Below, one piece after another: positions 15,901 through 26,255 of a stretch of DNA of 64,000 bases. How positions within the stretch are numbered: position 1 is the stretch's first letter; each line of letters opens with the position of its first letter. The DNA is from JABDGZ01 sp964483785 (GTDB lineage: Bacteria; Omnitrophota; Gorgyraeia; Zapsychrales; Fredricksoniimonadaceae), in contig CAZACW010000006.1 of NCBI GenBank assembly GCA_964483785.1, positions 4,296-68,295 of the forward strand, in the 5' to 3' direction. The notes under the pieces were generated by a model that worked only from the letters and a program-made list of their open reading frames with translations, did not search any database and was not told the DNA's origin. The position numbers and the translations under genes are program-made.

Positions 15901-17123
15901 CCCTTGTACAGAGAATTGCGCAGAAAATCTTTGGAGAAAGGGTTGATATCAGCTCTCATCCTTTAGCTCAAGAAATGCAGATTAGTATATCTAAGAATAT
16001 GAGGCAGCATATCCTGGGTTATGGTGTAGTCATTTTATTTGCGCTTGCCATGGTCGAAACTGTATTGCCCATAAAGTATACTACGGCTGACCATGTGTTC
16101 GCCGTTGCCTTTATGGCGGTGTTATATGCAGTCGGAGCCTCTTTTATAAGATCCCAAATTATGCATCAACGTTATCCTTCCAGGGATTTTGTGCGGGGAT
16201 TGCACGATGATGATGGGGTAATTTATAGAGGAAAAAGTGTCCCAGATTGGGAGCTTGCCAGGATTATCAGCAAATATTCGGATGAGACCAATTGGAATCA
16301 GTTTTTGCTCCTTAACGCTTATAGCGGCGAAACTTTTGTTGTGAGATTGTTGTCCAGGCTGAACAATGAACAATTAAGAACGATCAGGGCAATAAGGGAA
16401 GAAAGTGGGTTTATAGGTTTGCTTAAAAAGGCGGCTGTCAATAAACTCGGGGCAGAGAGTCTCACAAATTTCAATGAAGGATTGGAGATTATTGTCAAAA
16501 AACCGACTATAACCTATTCGGTCGAAGGTGCCGGCGGAAAAATGTCAGATCAACAGGCTCATGCGCTGGCAGCTCAAACGGTTGAAGCACTCCATAAAAT
16601 TCTAAAGCCAGCTGAAAACCCGACCCATATCGTGACGCTTTCTACTCCGTATCCAGGAATGCTGGATGATGAACAGATGGAAGCTGCCCGTATGGAATTA
16701 GTCTGGTATTTTGATAATAATGAGGTGCAAAGAGTGGCAGAGGGAGTTTTGCGATTTGAAACAAAATTATCGGAAAATGAAATTCGAGCAAGACTGCAGC
16801 ATATTGTCAGGCATGTGGGGATGGAATACCCGCCGCTCTGGTTTGCAAATGGAACAGTGCCAATCTTTAAATTTTCATCTGGCGCAACGGCTCGTACAGG
16901 TGATGCTGCCATGCCCGGCGGTATCGATGTCAACGCAGACCATATGAATTTCACGGATTTAAAACAGGGCGGCAAGGGCGTGTCCATGGCATTTAACCCT
17001 AAGGACATGGCCCAGCTTGGCCAATTGACAGGTTTTGATCCTCAGATTTTGGGGATCCAAAACCTCAAGGCAGTGCCTATTTTAAGCGAATTGCGTCAAA
17101 AGCTCCAAGAAAGCGGAGTATAA
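12966..17123 (+). CDS. Giant secreted/envelope protein with paralog at 56.6 kb (contains an assembly gap)
   Basis: I do not recognise a characterised family. The ORF has about 1385 residues, with ten Ns at about residues 564-567, so the true length is uncertain. An N-terminal signal peptide (ICIHIIAAFGLLSVYV) is followed by a block (residues ~40-290) closely similar to the start of the protein at 56564, for example WVNLSPYEHNRII against WVNLSPYEKDRMI, and LKQITSSLMYP against LKQITASLMYP. Hydrophobic segments lie near residues 518-536, 671-690 and 1015-1060. The C-terminus carries PGGIDVNADH followed by KGVSMAFNPKDM, the counterpart of PGGIDLNASG in the paralog. The start follows AAGGAGGAG. 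Confidence 0.7.
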   Translation: MKFAPLVRKIICIHIIAAFGLLSVYVPESRAGEMVKAFMPKPGRMVDLSPSFVPAHLQGMMIHPDNALKFDFLVNRGDEQLDDAQQRIEYKKLIKYFLASLTVPNQDQWVNLSPYEHNRIIADNFGKTEMGRDLLQQDYLLKQITSSLMYPESNLGKGFWAKVYERAWNEFHTTNIPVNTFNKVWIVPDKASVYESNNTVYILGFHLKVMLEEDYLSLDKHAAIGARPKANDPVHTVASKIIRSVILPVLEKEVNEGKNFAQLRQVISGMVLATWYKKALRQSLLGQVYANKAKIIGVNQADTRLNDAIYSQYLSAFKKGVYNYIKEDEDIYTRQSIPRKYFAGGVAALKDVSELNGSNVAGHLGDIRRALAEGTDLAQVAVDLQPEKANAAMNSFLFLLHSHASLVALLPFLVANGWQKSKGRASVNLTEFFKNTPVADGPDGRGSVIAIQRPKDFNIPEERWKNIYRAMIELSSSGKVTYGPEEIKLESDLSKEEMEKALKEFSNDLAMFSADQILDYIAFFVIIVGSAMYFSRQFSENQPSGNDIVIDLNKYFSNNIKVIXXXXLLNHTKGNYMAYEFNKIFSIKYQINSGNRVKHILFEKPKDFEITPRAWRQIKRTVRALLPEMPQNTEDIDFTTNRPVAEVQALIEGASAKGKPFDRNMLGFNRPTGIWTMGAVLIFLGLTVTSDPIVSLNSEAHSLNIWTPPFIGSDIGNGSEVTIREDLKLDRRGIVTFAGQHNGKLIRLNVVRKDDLTNWIGNFLLNYPDRQEIVTDLRVHGYMDLKGEVSPLILSEGPSDQRLAQRTRNSILHFSLIQGNRSYLVDGNEAMLGTVFADTQRGRVIEQALINFVGQERGHSSNLSNVSNGYDVKADGHSGSLVTLSEPADITADMQRMFGVSRAPDGSMRIGLPEMAPQQASDVLRSIFEASQGLSWKSRENGIKEIGLHGIRETIDDKAGTILIKIPNANAAMLTNSQSLVQRIAQKIFGERVDISSHPLAQEMQISISKNMRQHILGYGVVILFALAMVETVLPIKYTTADHVFAVAFMAVLYAVGASFIRSQIMHQRYPSRDFVRGLHDDDGVIYRGKSVPDWELARIISKYSDETNWNQFLLLNAYSGETFVVRLLSRLNNEQLRTIRAIREESGFIGLLKKAAVNKLGAESLTNFNEGLEIIVKKPTITYSVEGAGGKMSDQQAHALAAQTVEALHKILKPAENPTHIVTLSTPYPGMLDDEQMEAARMELVWYFDNNEVQRVAEGVLRFETKLSENEIRARLQHIVRHVGMEYPPLWFANGTVPIFKFSSGATARTGDAAMPGGIDVNADHMNFTDLKQGGKGVSMAFNPKDMAQLGQLTGFDPQILGIQNLKAVPILSELRQKLQESGV
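14656..14665. other. Assembly gap (10 N)
   Basis: The bases are unknown and ten Ns may not be the true length. The reading frame of the giant protein continues across it. The sequence just after the gap (TTTGCTGAATCACAC) resembles that just after the palindrome at 57270 (TTTATTGAATCACAC). Confidence 0.95.
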
Positions 17124-17129
17124 GCCGCG

Positions 17130-17157
17130 AAAATCTGCCTTATCCTTAAGATTTTTT
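17130..17157 (+). terminator. Weak terminator-like hairpin after the giant protein gene
   Basis: AAAATCT (17130-17136) can pair with AGATTTT (17149-17155), followed by a run of T. The stem is short and AT-rich. Confidence 0.35.
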
Positions 17158-17256
17158 TCAAACACTTCCCCAATACTTTCAGTATCTTTTTTTTAAATCC
17201 GTGGTAATATTTTACGGGTCAAACATCCTATTTACTTTTAATTTTAGAGAAATGAA

Positions 17257-19575
<2,319 letters not shown>

Positions 19576-19584
19576 ATATCCGGC

Positions 19585-20439
19585 ATGAGCCCCAGAGCGA
19601 TATTATTGATCTCCTGCAAAGACCAGAAGGGCATCACCGCCACGGTCACGCAGTTCATCTTCCAAAACCAGGGCAATATCATCCATGCAGACCAGCACAT
19701 TGATGAGCAGAGCAATACTTTTTTCATGCGTGTGGAATGGTCGCTGGACGGCTTTAAGCTGAAACGGCCGCAGATTCCGCCGGCCTTTGCCAAGATCGCC
19801 GAGACCTTTCACATGTCCTGGAAGCTTTCCTTTTCCGACGAGAAGGCCAGGGTGGCCATTTTCGCGGGCAAACATCTGCATTGCCTTCATGATCTTTTAT
19901 ACCGCTATAAAACCGGACAGCTTCCCTGTGACATTGTTTTGCTGATCAGCAATCATCCGGATGCCAGGCCCGCGGCATATGATCTGGACATCAAGTTTGT
20001 GGAATTTTATATCGATGCCAAAAACAAGGCTGAGCAGGAAAAACAGCAGATTGAACTTTTGAAATCCGCCCATATCGACCTCATTGTGCTGGCGCGCTAC
20101 CATCAAATCCTCACCAAGGCCTTTGTCGATCTTTACCCTCAGCAAATCATCAATATCCACCATTCCTTCCTGCCGGCCTTTGCCGGAAGCAATCCCTATC
20201 TGCAGGCCTATCAAAAAGGGGTCAAGGTGATCGGCGCCACCAGCCATTACGTGACCCAAAACCTGGATGAGGGGCCCATCCTTGTCCAGCAGACCGTTCC
20301 GGTCACCCACCGCGACTCCCTGGAAGACATGAAAAGAAAAGGGGAGGACCTGGAAAAAAGCGTGCTGTATGAGGCCGTGCGCCTGCACCTGGAGCAGAAA
20401 ATCCTCTGTTACGGCCATAAGACGGTTGTTTTTGAATGA
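19585..20439 (+). CDS. purU: Formyltetrahydrofolate deformylase
   Basis: PurU hydrolyses 10-formyl-THF to THF and formate, balancing one-carbon pools. The 284 aa length is normal. An N-terminal ACT domain (residues ~4-85: AILLISCKDQKGITATVTQF) is followed by the formyltransferase-like domain with NIHHSFLPAFAGSNPY and the catalytic Asp in QNLDEGPILVQ. The gene begins 9 bp after hppA, so the two may be co-transcribed. Confidence 0.93.
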   Translation: MSPRAILLISCKDQKGITATVTQFIFQNQGNIIHADQHIDEQSNTFFMRVEWSLDGFKLKRPQIPPAFAKIAETFHMSWKLSFSDEKARVAIFAGKHLHCLHDLLYRYKTGQLPCDIVLLISNHPDARPAAYDLDIKFVEFYIDAKNKAEQEKQQIELLKSAHIDLIVLARYHQILTKAFVDLYPQQIINIHHSFLPAFAGSNPYLQAYQKGVKVIGATSHYVTQNLDEGPILVQQTVPVTHRDSLEDMKRKGEDLEKSVLYEAVRLHLEQKILCYGHKTVVFE

Positions 20440-20475
20440 TGGGGCCGGGCCGCCCGGGACGCCTGAGAAAAATTC

Positions 20476-20504
20476 TTGCTAATCCTATTAAGATTGTCTA
20501 AAAT
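20476..20504 (+). promoter_or_regulatory. Promoter of the CAT-anticodon tRNA gene
   Basis: TTGCTA (20476-20481), a 17-bp spacer, then TAAAAT (20499-20504), 24 bp before the tRNA. It is a good sigma-70-type match. Confidence 0.55.
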
Positions 20505-20528
20505 TAGTTTTCTTTTACTCAAATTACT

Positions 20529-20603
20529 GGCAGGGTAGCTCAGTCTGGTTAGAGCGACGGATTCATAATCCGCAGGTCGGTGGTTCAAATCCACTCCCCG
20601 CCA
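20529..20603 (+). tRNA. tRNA with CAT anticodon (elongator Met, or Ile2)
   Basis: A full cloverleaf is visible, with TAGCTCAG in the D arm, anticodon loop TTCATAA and T-loop GGTTCAAATCC. The acceptor GGCAGGG pairs with CCCCGCC with one A:C mismatch. The GGG/CCC anticodon-stem pairs of an initiator are absent, so it is elongator Met or, if C34 is lysidinylated by TilS, tRNA-Ile2. CCA is not encoded. Confidence 0.9.
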
Positions 20604-20623
20604 CTTTTTTAGCCTCGCGATTG

Positions 20624-22285
20624 ATGCATGATATGCGCCTATTTTTTTTCAAGCGGATGTACATCCTTTTTTTGGTCTGTTATGGTCTGTATTTCTTAGG
20701 CAATAATATTTACAAGCTCACCGACCCGGACGAGGTCTTTTACGCCCAGACCGCCAGGGAAATGGCCGGCCAGCACCAATGGCTGACCCCTCTCATTTTC
20801 GGCCAGCCCCAATTTGAAAAACCTCCCTTGACCTATTGGCTCTTAGATGCCGCCTTTAAAGCGGCTGGGGAGACCCCCTATGCCGCCCGGTTTTTCCCGG
20901 CGGTGTTTGCCACGCTCGGCGTGATGGCGGTGTATTTGCTGGCTTTGATGGGATTCAAGGACGAGCGCAAGGCCTTGCTGTCGGCCCTGACCCTCGCCAC
21001 CGGCGCTTTTTACGCGGGCATGGGCAAGACGGTCTTTACCGACATGATTTTTTCTGTGATGATCTTGGGCGCCATGGCCATGTTTGTCTGGGCCTACACG
21101 GACCGCCGGCACCAGGCCGCGGCCTGGCTGGGGTTTTATGCCTTTTGCGCGTTGAGCACCTTGGCCAAAAGTCCGTTGGGTTTTCTCATGGCCCAGGCCG
21201 CGGTGGTCCTGTTCCTTTTGTATCAGCGCCAAATTCAGTTGCTGAAAAACGGATGGATCGTGGCCGGCTTTGCCCTGTATCTTATCGTGGCCCTGCCCTG
21301 GTATGCGTATATGTACAATCATTACGGCCAGTCCTTTCTCAACGAATTCTTTTATAATGACCATTGGCGCAGGTTTTTGGAGGCGGAACACAAGAACAAC
21401 GACCATTGGTTTTTTTATCCCGTGACCATGCTCGCCGGGATTTTTCCGTGGAGCCTTTTTTTATTGGCCGGCGGCATTGATTTATTCAAACGCTTAAAAA
21501 GCACGGTGACGATGATGGACCATCTTTGCCTTTCCTGGATCATCGTTGTCCTTTTGGTGTTTCAGATGGCCCATTCCAAACTGGCCTCCTACATCCTGCC
21601 CCTGTTCCCGGCGCTGGCCCTGATCACCGGCAATTATCTGGGCAATGCCCTGACCCAGATTTATTTTCGCAGGATCATCCAGAATTTATTGCTTTCCACC
21701 TGCGGCATCCTGGCCTGTATCGGCATCGCCGTGATCGCGGCGCAGAAACTGTACATGCACTATATTGCGTCCCTGCTGCCGATGATTTTCCTTTCCGCTT
21801 GCCTGATCGCGATCGCAGGCCTGGCGGCTGTCCTGGCTTTGAAAGAGCGTTTTCAAGGGGCGCTGTATGTCCTGGCCCTGACGCTGGTCCCGGTTTTCGG
21901 CACGGCCCTGATCCTGCGCCCACAGGTCGAGGGCATGGTCTCTTCCTACGAGGCCGCACAGTATATTCCGGCGCGTGCCTTGGGCCCTTTGACGGTCCTG
22001 GTGACCAAGGCCAACGCGCGCGGGATTTATTACTACACCGGGCAGGACGTGGCAGCCGTTGATTTTACCGGCAAGCAATTTTTCAGCCCGCATCCCATCC
22101 CCATTTTCGAGAACGCCGATCAAATACGGGGACTCATCGACCATCAGCCCGTGACCTACGCGGTGGTGCGCAAGTCCGCCTATAAATTCATCCTTGAGCA
22201 TTTTTCCGGTTCTTATCGCGTGTCCTTGCTGAACACATTCGGCCAGGATTATGTCCTGAGAATCATTCCAAACCGGAGGTCCTAG
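20624..22285 (+). CDS. ArnT/PMT-like integral membrane glycosyltransferase (GT39/GT83 type)
   Basis: The 553 aa protein has about 12 membrane segments. The first periplasmic loop carries the catalytic acidic motif in LTDPDEVFYAQTAREM and the FEKPPLTYW motif, both characteristic of PMT_2-family transferases such as ArnT that use polyprenyl-phosphate sugars. The acceptor could be lipid A, another glycolipid or a protein; the sequence does not say. A TTG one codon upstream is an alternative start. It is followed at once by the PHP-domain gene. Confidence 0.85.
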   Translation: MHDMRLFFFKRMYILFLVCYGLYFLGNNIYKLTDPDEVFYAQTAREMAGQHQWLTPLIFGQPQFEKPPLTYWLLDAAFKAAGETPYAARFFPAVFATLGVMAVYLLALMGFKDERKALLSALTLATGAFYAGMGKTVFTDMIFSVMILGAMAMFVWAYTDRRHQAAAWLGFYAFCALSTLAKSPLGFLMAQAAVVLFLLYQRQIQLLKNGWIVAGFALYLIVALPWYAYMYNHYGQSFLNEFFYNDHWRRFLEAEHKNNDHWFFYPVTMLAGIFPWSLFLLAGGIDLFKRLKSTVTMMDHLCLSWIIVVLLVFQMAHSKLASYILPLFPALALITGNYLGNALTQIYFRRIIQNLLLSTCGILACIGIAVIAAQKLYMHYIASLLPMIFLSACLIAIAGLAAVLALKERFQGALYVLALTLVPVFGTALILRPQVEGMVSSYEAAQYIPARALGPLTVLVTKANARGIYYYTGQDVAAVDFTGKQFFSPHPIPIFENADQIRGLIDHQPVTYAVVRKSAYKFILEHFSGSYRVSLLNTFGQDYVLRIIPNRRS

Positions 22286-22286
22286 C

Positions 22287-23453
22287 GTGCCTTTGCTGGT
22301 CCTTGTCCTTGCCCTGGTGCTGTCCATTCTCAGGATCGAGACCATGCCTGTGCATGTGGAGGTGCCGCGGCCGCCCCATCAACAGCGCGGGCATTTTGAC
22401 TATGAAGGGCTGATCCATTGGCATACCCGTTATTCCGGCGATGCCTTGGGCACCTATGAAGAGGCCGCGGTGCTGGGCAATCAGTACCACCTGGACTTTC
22501 TGGTGACCACGGAACACAATAATCTCAATGCGCTCGCCGACCATAAGGAAGGCTGGCATGGGCAGATGCTGACCCTGGTGGGGGTGGAATCCTCCCGCGC
22601 GGAAGGCTATCTGTTGGGATTGAACATGACCCGCTATACGACCCATGATGATCCAACGGAGGCGTTTTTGCGGGAAGCGGCAAGCCAGGACGGCCTTGTC
22701 CTTATTGCCCACTCCCAAAATCCCCGCTGGCGCTGGCGCGGGCCCATCGATGCCAGGATGAGCGGTCAGGAAATCCTGGACTTGACCGACCAGTTCAACA
22801 CCGCGTCGGTGTTTTCTCTCCTTACAGGCGTTTTTTATTATCCCTGGAACAGGCACGCGGCCTATCTGCAGGTCTATCACCGCCCGAACCAGACCCTGGC
22901 CATGTGGGACAAGATCACCGGCCAGCGGCCCTTTGTCGGCATTTTTGCGCCGGACATCCATCAAGCCATCAGGATTTGGAGAGGGTCCCTGATGCGTTTC
23001 CCGAAGGCGGATGAAATGGTGCCTTTTGCCCATGACCACATCATCCTGCCGGTGGCCTTTACCGGAAATTTTGCCCAGGACAAGCCCATGCTGTACGGGG
23101 CCATTCAAAGCGGCAGGCTCTACGTGGCCATTGATTTACTGCAGGATGCCACCGGTTTCTTTTTTTCAGCCCGTCAAAAAGGCAGAATAGCCTGGATGGG
23201 AGGCCGGTTGCCCGCCGGGGAGACGACGGATTTTTTGGTCACCCTGCCTGAGCATGTCGGCTTAAGAGACCTCGTGATCAATGTTTACCACAACGGGGAA
23301 AAATTTGCTTCCGGCCATGCGGCCGGGGATTTTATGTTCCAAGCTTCAGCGCCGGGCGCTTACCGCGTCGAAGTCGAGGTCGAGGGTCCCAATTTTTGGG
23401 GTTTGAACAAGCGCATGGTCTGGATCTATTCCAATCCGATTTATTTGAGATAA
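22287..23453 (+). CDS. PHP-domain metal-dependent phosphoesterase, secreted or membrane-tethered
   Basis: A hydrophobic N-terminus (residues 2-14) precedes a PHP domain (~30-260). Metal-binding motifs are visible in order: HWHTRYSGD, TTEHNN, GVESS, LIAHSQNP and APDIH. The ~120-residue C-terminal part is beta-rich. PHP proteins of this kind hydrolyse phosphate esters, but the substrate is not evident. The start is GTG, one base after the transferase stop. A hydrophobic leader is unusual for PHP enzymes and suggests periplasmic action. Confidence 0.78.
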   Translation: MPLLVLVLALVLSILRIETMPVHVEVPRPPHQQRGHFDYEGLIHWHTRYSGDALGTYEEAAVLGNQYHLDFLVTTEHNNLNALADHKEGWHGQMLTLVGVESSRAEGYLLGLNMTRYTTHDDPTEAFLREAASQDGLVLIAHSQNPRWRWRGPIDARMSGQEILDLTDQFNTASVFSLLTGVFYYPWNRHAAYLQVYHRPNQTLAMWDKITGQRPFVGIFAPDIHQAIRIWRGSLMRFPKADEMVPFAHDHIILPVAFTGNFAQDKPMLYGAIQSGRLYVAIDLLQDATGFFFSARQKGRIAWMGGRLPAGETTDFLVTLPEHVGLRDLVINVYHNGEKFASGHAAGDFMFQASAPGAYRVEVEVEGPNFWGLNKRMVWIYSNPIYLR

Positions 23454-23470
23454 ACCGAGGGGCGCATCCT

Positions 23471-24001
23471 ATGATTTTATTGTTGGTCCTGATGAGTGTC
23501 GTTCTCCTTGCTCCGGCCCGGGCCGCCGAGGACGGCAATGATCTTTTCAATTATTCCAAAAAGCAGGAGGAGGCGCTCATCGTCAAGGTCAGGGCCTCGG
23601 ACCTTTTGGTGCTGGAAGACGGCCGGCGCGTCAAGCTCATCGGGGTCGAATCCGCGGGGCCGGTGCCGCGCAAGCCCATCAAATACGACATCAGAGGCCG
23701 TGTGATCGAGGAACCGCAAGAGCCGTCCATTTCCCTGCAGGAGCAGGCCCTGACCTATGCCCAGGAACTGATGGAAAATAAAAAGGTCAGGCTGGAATAC
23801 GATGTCGATTCCGGGGACAGCGCCACGGGATACCGCCTGGCCTATGTGTACCTTCCCGACGGCCGCATGGCCAATACCGAACTCTTGCGCATGGGCTTCG
23901 TCAAACTCAAACTGATACCGCCCAACGTCAAGCATGAAGATCTTTTCGATGCCGCCTACCAGGAAGCGAAAAAGGAAAAACGCGGGCTGGAAGACGATTA
24001 A
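23471..24001 (+). CDS. Secreted staphylococcal-nuclease-like (SNase) domain protein
   Basis: The 176 aa protein has a signal peptide (ILLLVLMSVVLLAPARA) and an SNase-like OB-fold: RRVKLIGVES, a long insert, EQALTYAQELMENKKVRLEYD, then GYRLAYVYLPDGRMANTELLRMGF. The acidic DAPE motif after the first strand is replaced by ESAGP, so catalysis is doubtful. I start at the ATG at 23471, just after the PHP gene stop and right at the signal peptide. Confidence 0.75.
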   Translation: MILLLVLMSVVLLAPARAAEDGNDLFNYSKKQEEALIVKVRASDLLVLEDGRRVKLIGVESAGPVPRKPIKYDIRGRVIEEPQEPSISLQEQALTYAQELMENKKVRLEYDVDSGDSATGYRLAYVYLPDGRMANTELLRMGFVKLKLIPPNVKHEDLFDAAYQEAKKEKRGLEDD

Positions 24002-24979
24002 ATGGGTTTCGAAGAACGCGTCTTTGCATTCATCGGGAAACATCAGTTGATCAGGCCGCGGGGGCTGTTGATGGTGGGGGTCTCCGGCGGGGCTGATTCC
24101 ATGGCGCTGTTGCTTGCGCTTTGCGCCCTGCGCCACCGCTTAGGGATCCGGCTGCACGCGGCGCATTTCAATCACCGCCTGCGCCGCGCCGCTGTGAGCG
24201 ACGCGCGCTTTGTGGCCCAATGGTGCCGGCGCCTGCAGGTGCCGCTTACCGTCGGAGAAAGGCCGGGGCAGGGCCTCCTGCGGATCTCGGAAGATAAGGC
24301 CCGGCAGATGAGGTTTGATTTTTTCGCGCGCAGCGCGCGGGCCCTGAAGGCCCAGGCCGTGGCCCTGGCGCACACCCAAAATGACCTGGCGGAGACGGTT
24401 TTGCTGCGGATGGTGCGCGGCAGCGGCCTGTATGGATTAAAAGCCATCGTGCCCAAGCGGGTGATCAAGGAAACGGTGTTTGTGCGGCCCCTGCTGGATT
24501 TTCATCGAGGGGAAATTGAGGCGTATCTGAAGGCCCAAAAAGTCCCGTATCGCCGCGATGCCACCAACCGCCTCCCTCAATATCTGCGCAACCAAGTAAG
24601 GCTTCAATTATTGCCCTTGCTGATCAAGGCGTATAATCCGCAGATGGTCAGGGTCTTGGGCGACTTGGCCAGGACCGCGGGGGATGATTATGATTATCTT
24701 GAATCCGCGGCGCGCAAACATTTTGAAAAAAATGTTATCATTTCCGACCGCAGGGTTAAAATAGCATTGAAGCGGCTGCGCGGCCTGCATCCGTCCCTGC
24801 TGAGGATCATCTTGAGGATGATGGCCCAGCAGCAGAAGCAAGACCTCATCCAGCTTTCCTGCGCGCATGTGCAGGCCTTGGAACAAGGCCTGGCCCAGAA
24901 AGCTAAGGGCATTGTACATCTGCCCCAGGGCCTGAAGGCCAGGAAGGTAAAGGATTATTTCGAAATCTATGGTGCATAG
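24002..24979 (+). CDS. tilS: tRNA(Ile)-lysidine synthase
   Basis: TilS converts C34 of tRNA-Ile2(CAT) to lysidine so that it reads AUA. The 325 aa protein has the N-type ATP pyrophosphatase P-loop SGGADSMALL near residue 26, HFNHRLR, and the LAHTQNDLAETVLLRMVRGSG segment. The C-terminal domain is short, as in minimal TilS proteins. It begins on the base after the SNase stop and overlaps the next gene by 11 nt. Confidence 0.93.
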   Translation: MGFEERVFAFIGKHQLIRPRGLLMVGVSGGADSMALLLALCALRHRLGIRLHAAHFNHRLRRAAVSDARFVAQWCRRLQVPLTVGERPGQGLLRISEDKARQMRFDFFARSARALKAQAVALAHTQNDLAETVLLRMVRGSGLYGLKAIVPKRVIKETVFVRPLLDFHRGEIEAYLKAQKVPYRRDATNRLPQYLRNQVRLQLLPLLIKAYNPQMVRVLGDLARTAGDDYDYLESAARKHFEKNVIISDRRVKIALKRLRGLHPSLLRIILRMMAQQQKQDLIQLSCAHVQALEQGLAQKAKGIVHLPQGLKARKVKDYFEIYGA

Positions 24980-26183
24980 GCTGATCATAGGCATTGTGTT
25001 GGCAGGGGGCTTCCTGGGCGCTGCCCAGGCCCAGGACACGATCTTAAACGGCGACATCAAGCAGTATGATGATAACGGCAAGATCAAATCCGAAAAAACC
25101 TACCACAACGGCACCCTCAACGGGCCTTTCCGGGAATACTATCCCAACGGCAATTTGATGAGCGTCGGTTCTTACAAGAACGGCCAATTGCACGGGGCGT
25201 TTAAGTCCTATTACGAGGACGGCTCGGTGTTTTTCGAAAAAAATTACATCAACGGCCAATTGCACGGCACCTCCCGCGAATTCTACGCAAACGAGGTGCC
25301 CAAGAGCGTCGAGAATTATTACTACGATTCCCTCAACGGCTTTAACCAGTATTATTTTCCCAACGGCAACCTGAAAATGGCCATGAATTTCAACAAGGGC
25401 AAATTAAACGGGATCAGCCGCGAATACAATGAGGACGGATCGCTTAAAAACGAGATCAATTACGTGGATGACCATATCGACGGCACCTCCAAGGAATACG
25501 CGGCCGACGGCAGCCTGTACGCCGTTTGGAACTACAAGATCGACCAGAAGGACGGGCCGGCCAAGACCTTTTACAGCAACGGCCAACTGCAGTGGGACAT
25601 GGCCTTTAAAAACGGAAATTTGCAGGGGCCGGGCAAGAAATACAGCCCTGACGGCAAGCTGTTGATCGACGCCCAGTACAAGGACAATCAGTTCGACGGG
25701 CTGATCAAGGAATTCCGCCCCGACGGCATCCTCAAAAGCGATTGCAATTTTGCCGCCGGCCAAAAAGAGGGCCTCTGCCGGCAGTACAGGGAGAACGGCC
25801 AGATATGGCTGGAATGGAATTATCACCATGACAAAAAAGAGGGGACAGCCACCGAATACGCGTCGCAGGGCTTTAAGTGGATGGTGGTCAATTTCAAGGA
25901 CGATGTCAAGAACGGCCCCATGCAGGAGTTTTACGACAACGGGGCCTTGAAACAGGCATGGAACATCGAGGACGGCAAGGAAAACGGCCCCAGCAAGTCC
26001 TATTACAGGTCCGGTGAGGTCATGACCGAGGAAGCGTACCATGACGGCCGGCTCAACGGGGAGGTCCATTTGTACAACAAGGACGGCAATCTGGCCTTCA
26101 TCGACACCTACCATGACGGCGCCAAGGTCTCCCGGCAAGCCACGGCCCATGCTTCCCAGGACCCCGCCACTTCACCGGATTGA
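24969..26183 (+). CDS. Secreted MORN-type repeat protein (YwqK-like)
   Basis: After a signal peptide (IIGIVLAGGFLGAAQA) the 404 aa protein consists almost wholly of about 15 repeats of 22-24 residues, with the pattern G-x-x-x-x-Y-x-x-(N/D)-G-x-L (YYPNGNL, YYEDGSV, YKNGQLHG). This is the MORN_2/YwqK repeat, often labelled 'antitoxin component' although these proteins are seldom characterised. It lies between tilS and ftsH, which are adjacent in many bacteria. Role unknown; a surface or periplasmic beta-sheet scaffold is a guess. Confidence 0.82.
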   Translation: MVHRLIIGIVLAGGFLGAAQAQDTILNGDIKQYDDNGKIKSEKTYHNGTLNGPFREYYPNGNLMSVGSYKNGQLHGAFKSYYEDGSVFFEKNYINGQLHGTSREFYANEVPKSVENYYYDSLNGFNQYYFPNGNLKMAMNFNKGKLNGISREYNEDGSLKNEINYVDDHIDGTSKEYAADGSLYAVWNYKIDQKDGPAKTFYSNGQLQWDMAFKNGNLQGPGKKYSPDGKLLIDAQYKDNQFDGLIKEFRPDGILKSDCNFAAGQKEGLCRQYRENGQIWLEWNYHHDKKEGTATEYASQGFKWMVVNFKDDVKNGPMQEFYDNGALKQAWNIEDGKENGPSKSYYRSGEVMTEEAYHDGRLNGEVHLYNKDGNLAFIDTYHDGAKVSRQATAHASQDPATSPD

Positions 26184-26184
26184 C

Positions 26185-26212
26185 TTGATTTAATCCAATC
26201 CTCGGATATAAT
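26185..26212 (+). promoter_or_regulatory. ftsH promoter
   Basis: TTGATT (26185-26190), a 16-bp spacer, then a consensus TATAAT (26207-26212). It lies 43 bp before the ftsH start. Confidence 0.65.
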
Positions 26213-26255
26213 ACTTCTTCATCTCATTTAATGGTCTGATGTGGAGATTTAAAAA

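Noticed and set aside
24969..26183. Toxin-antitoxin assignment for the YwqK-like repeat protein
   Set aside because: There is no toxin partner next to it, and the signal peptide argues for export.
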